Virus record (IMG/VR): IMGVR_UViG_3300037493_004352
Span: 1 to 21,222 of that record
From: a virus
Reading direction: 5' to 3' (one strand)
Length of the DNA: 21,222 bases
The stretch's first letter is position 1. Every line of letters begins with the position of its first letter. Shown here one piece after another: positions 18,909 to 21,222 of the stretch. The notes under the pieces were generated by a model that was not told the origin of the DNA, ran no database searches, and was given only the letters and a program-made list of their open reading frames with translations. The position numbers were made by a program, and so were the translations under genes.

Positions 18909-19624
18909 GAGCTTTCGTAAACGATTCATAGCAAATTATATCAGCAGCTACTCCTACTGTGCCATTGCAAGGCAATGATTTAAGCATAGGAATTGCCACG
19001 CTTAATAGATTGATGAATCAATACTCAGCAACTGGGTTAATGATTACTGTTTCACAACAGGTAGATTATCAATTAACTGTAGGCCAAGGGACTATTACGA
19101 TAGGCGACTCGGATTATGTGCCCACACCTAATTTAACGCCTCCTGCTTGCCCTGGCAGGTTAGCTAATCTTCTTAATGCTTGGATTACTTTAGACAACGT
19201 TACTTATCCTTTGATTGACGAGTCACGCACAGAGTTTTTTAGTAGCTATAAATACGCGCCATTAATGGGGTTGCCTCGTTATGTAATTGTAAAGCCCGAG
19301 ACTAATTTAACTCGCTTGCAGGTGTATCCTGGGCCTAGTCAGGGGTATTTGCTGTCTATTTATGGTAAATGGCAGTTGCAATCCCTTACTGCTAATGACG
19401 ACATGAGTTCTTTGCCTTCTTATTACTATATGTATTTGCAATTTGCTTTGGCTAAGTATTTGGCTGTTTATAAAGCTAGAATGGCCGCATGGACTCCTGA
19501 ACTTGAGTCTATGTATAGAGAGCTTCAGAAGGACATGGAAGCCACTAGCAGCCAGAACTTAGATGTCAATATTAATAACGAATCGTACTTAAATGGAGCA
19601 TATAGAGTCAAAGCTGGAATTTAG
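18884..19624 (+). CDS. Tail accessory factor (P22 gp4-like), amber at codon 16
   Basis: The frame from ATG 18884 (AGAGGG upstream) encodes MSEPQQSVRAFVNDS, then TAG at 18929-18931, then QIISAATPTVPLQGNDLS and on to 19624. In gp4-type adaptors the N-terminal helix has an ALRLI-like segment where this gene has S-stop-QII, so the amber replaces a likely Leu (TTG to TAG is one change). The rest is intact: LNRLMNQYS helix, a beta-rich middle and a C-terminal helix. P22 gp4 attaches under the portal and closes the head. A GTG at 18959 could start a shortened protein but has no Shine-Dalgarno and would lose the first helix. The gene itself ends in TAG, so amber is not generally recoded. Confidence 0.75.
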
Positions 19625-19652
19625 TTTTGCAGGCTATAGCGTAAGGATATAA

Positions 19653-21222
19653 ATGACAATCAAAGAGCTGCCTATAATAAGTCACTATGATCAACAAAGG
19701 TTCAAACAGTTCAGTCCTATGTCAGCTTCGAACTGGTATCAAGTCGACGCGCCATCAGGAAAGAAGGGTAAAGCCTTATATCCTGCCATGGGCAGAAAGC
19801 ATTTTACAGATGACTTTGGCAATGCAAGATTTGTATTTGACGCATATCCTAGAAAAATATTTCGTTCGGTAAGTTATGTATATGTAGTCATAGCATCGAC
19901 TATATATCAGATTGATATTAATTTTAATATTAGACCTATATCTGACTCTACATTCACAAGATCATCTGGTGATTTAAATTTCGCTTATTTGGCCACGACT
20001 CAGGTTAGTAGCTCGACTACTTTTGCCACATTTTGTATGTGGTGCGATGGCAATAACATATTTGTATTTGACGAGGCTACTAATGCATTTAGCCTAGTAA
20101 CTGATACTAATAGGCCACAATATCCTTTGTATCCCGCAGCTTTTGGTAATAGGTTTGTAGTTTCTAGTCGTGGAAGCACACAATTTCAGCTGACCCAGTT
20201 TAACTTAGGCGCACCATATAGCGCATCTGCCGTATTTACTATTAATGGGCAAGCAATATTTGCTCAAGCTTCTGGTCTTATTCGTCAGATGTGTGTTCTT
20301 CATCAACAATTGTATATATTTACCGATTACACGACAGACATTTGGTCAAATACGGTTAGTACTTTTAATACAACTACGTTCCCATTTAAAAAGAACACAT
20401 CTTATGACTTCGATTATGGCATAGCTGACCCTGATTCACTTGACGTTGACTTTGGTAGGATGACTTGGCTTGCGCAAAATAGAAATGGGCTTGTAACTTT
20501 TATGGCTAGCAATGGTCAGTTGCCAGAATCTATTTCTACTCAAGCAGTAAATGTATTAATTCAAGAGTTAGCAAATGCATCTGTGGCGACATCTGGCTCG
20601 GTTTTAGCTTTAGATGTAGAAGGGTTTTTGTATCAATATGAAGACACGGTTTTCTATAGAGTTTCGTTTGGTAATTACAATAATGACCAACGATTAAATA
20701 ACGAATCTTTATCAGACTGCTTGGAGTTTAACTTTAATACGCAGACCTGGAGTAAATGCATTGAACTCAACGGACAGCGCAATATTATTCAGGGCCATGT
20801 GTTCTTTGCTAACGTACATATGGTTACGGCTCAAGGGCAAAACTGTTTATATCAGATGGGTGGCAATATATATTATAACGAACTACAAGATTCTGCCTCT
20901 TCTACTGGTTTTGTGGCTTATCCGTTTAGGTATGAAAATATTACTCAAATAATTGCCGAACCTGATTACAGTGAATTTATTACTGATTACATACAAATAG
21001 ACTTTGTATGGGGTAATCAAACGCCAAGCTATAGCTCTAGTCCTGTATTTGCCAATACCGTATTTATTGTAGCTGAGACATCTACTTCGTCTGTTCCTGT
21101 GTATGTTATCTCTGAAGACGGAGTTACTTTTGTTATTCAGGATGGCACTAACACGCCTGGCTTAAATGAGACGGTTTATAATGCATTATTTAACCCGCAC
21201 ATAGAACTTTATTGGTCTGACG
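19653..21222 (+). CDS. Head-stabilisation/tail protein (P22 gp10-like), partial
   Basis: An open frame of 523 codons runs off the right edge, so the C-terminus is missing. It starts MTIKELPIISHYDQQRFKQF (AAGGATAT upstream). The position right after the gp4-like gene and the MTIKELP/SPMSASNWYQVDAP opening fit the packaged-DNA stabilisation protein gp10 of P22 (472 residues), which binds below gp4 and holds the tail hub. The body is a series of beta-rich segments with repeated aromatic patterns (NNIFVFD, QLYIFTDYTTDIW, GFLYQYEDTVFY), compatible with a beta-propeller. It is already longer than gp10, so the family may be a larger variant. The call rests on order and fold pattern. Confidence 0.75.
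   Translation, partial: MTIKELPIISHYDQQRFKQFSPMSASNWYQVDAPSGKKGKALYPAMGRKHFTDDFGNARFVFDAYPRKIFRSVSYVYVVIASTIYQIDINFNIRPISDSTFTRSSGDLNFAYLATTQVSSSTTFATFCMWCDGNNIFVFDEATNAFSLVTDTNRPQYPLYPAAFGNRFVVSSRGSTQFQLTQFNLGAPYSASAVFTINGQAIFAQASGLIRQMCVLHQQLYIFTDYTTDIWSNTVSTFNTTTFPFKKNTSYDFDYGIADPDSLDVDFGRMTWLAQNRNGLVTFMASNGQLPESISTQAVNVLIQELANASVATSGSVLALDVEGFLYQYEDTVFYRVSFGNYNNDQRLNNESLSDCLEFNFNTQTWSKCIELNGQRNIIQGHVFFANVHMVTAQGQNCLYQMGGNIYYNELQDSASSTGFVAYPFRYENITQIIAEPDYSEFITDYIQIDFVWGNQTPSYSSSPVFANTVFIVAETSTSSVPVYVISEDGVTFVIQDGTNTPGLNETVYNALFNPHIELYWSD

Noticed and set aside
18929-18931. General amber (TAG) recoding of the phage genome
   Set aside because: TAG ends the gp4-like gene (19622-19624), the gene at 3918-4175 and the gene at 7157-7309, so it functions as a normal stop.

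Overview
The window looks like part of the genome of an AT-rich, tailed double-stranded DNA phage or prophage with a short-tailed, P22-like (podovirus) virion module. The reasons are the gene order terminase, portal, scaffold, coat, gp4-like tail factor and gp10-like protein, dense overlapping small genes, a Cro-like repressor, and a lambda-O/P-like replication pair. The host is probably a gammaproteobacterium, because P22-type and lambda-P-type proteins, a CsrA homologue, a CspA-type protein and DnaA-box-like sites fit together. The sequence alone does not fix the host. No integrase or CI-type repressor is visible, so lifestyle is undecided.

Layout: (1) 1-976, minus strand: a P-loop ATPase cut by the window edge and a partner gene, read leftward from a strong promoter near 1019-1047. 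(2) 1083-4406, plus strand: a Cro-like regulator, several small genes, a structured noncoding stretch (2381-2626, candidate small RNA), an O-like initiator gene carrying three 16-bp iterons, a lambda P-like helicase loader, and a cold-shock protein. (3) 4493-7659, minus strand: fourteen tightly overlapping small genes. They include a CsrA homologue that starts with TTG, four tiny membrane or secreted proteins, a protein with four CxH/CxxC zinc-type modules, and one gene split by a frameshift. (4) 7660-7816: a regulatory island with a 21-bp operator copy shared with the Cro promoter, a leftward promoter, and a cluster of DnaA-box-like sites. (5) 7817-13402, plus strand: two small genes, a ParB-domain/DNA methyltransferase fusion, a terminase-small-subunit-like HTH protein, four small genes and a large terminase interrupted by a 376-residue LAGLIDADG intein. 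(6) 13501-21222, plus strand: portal, scaffold, coat, a small gene, a gp4-like tail factor with an early amber codon, and a gp10-like protein cut by the right edge. A minus-strand endonuclease VII-type HNH gene, with its own promoter and terminator, sits between scaffold and coat.

How it fits together: the left half sets up early control and replication (Cro-like protein, O/P pair, origin candidate). The leftward small-gene operon probably alters the host, with CsrA as the clearest effector. The right half packages DNA and builds the head and tail neck. The same operator over two promoters suggests that one repressor coordinates the early rightward and the leftward accessory operons. Two selfish nucleases (the intein and the HNH gene) have invaded the packaging and head module.
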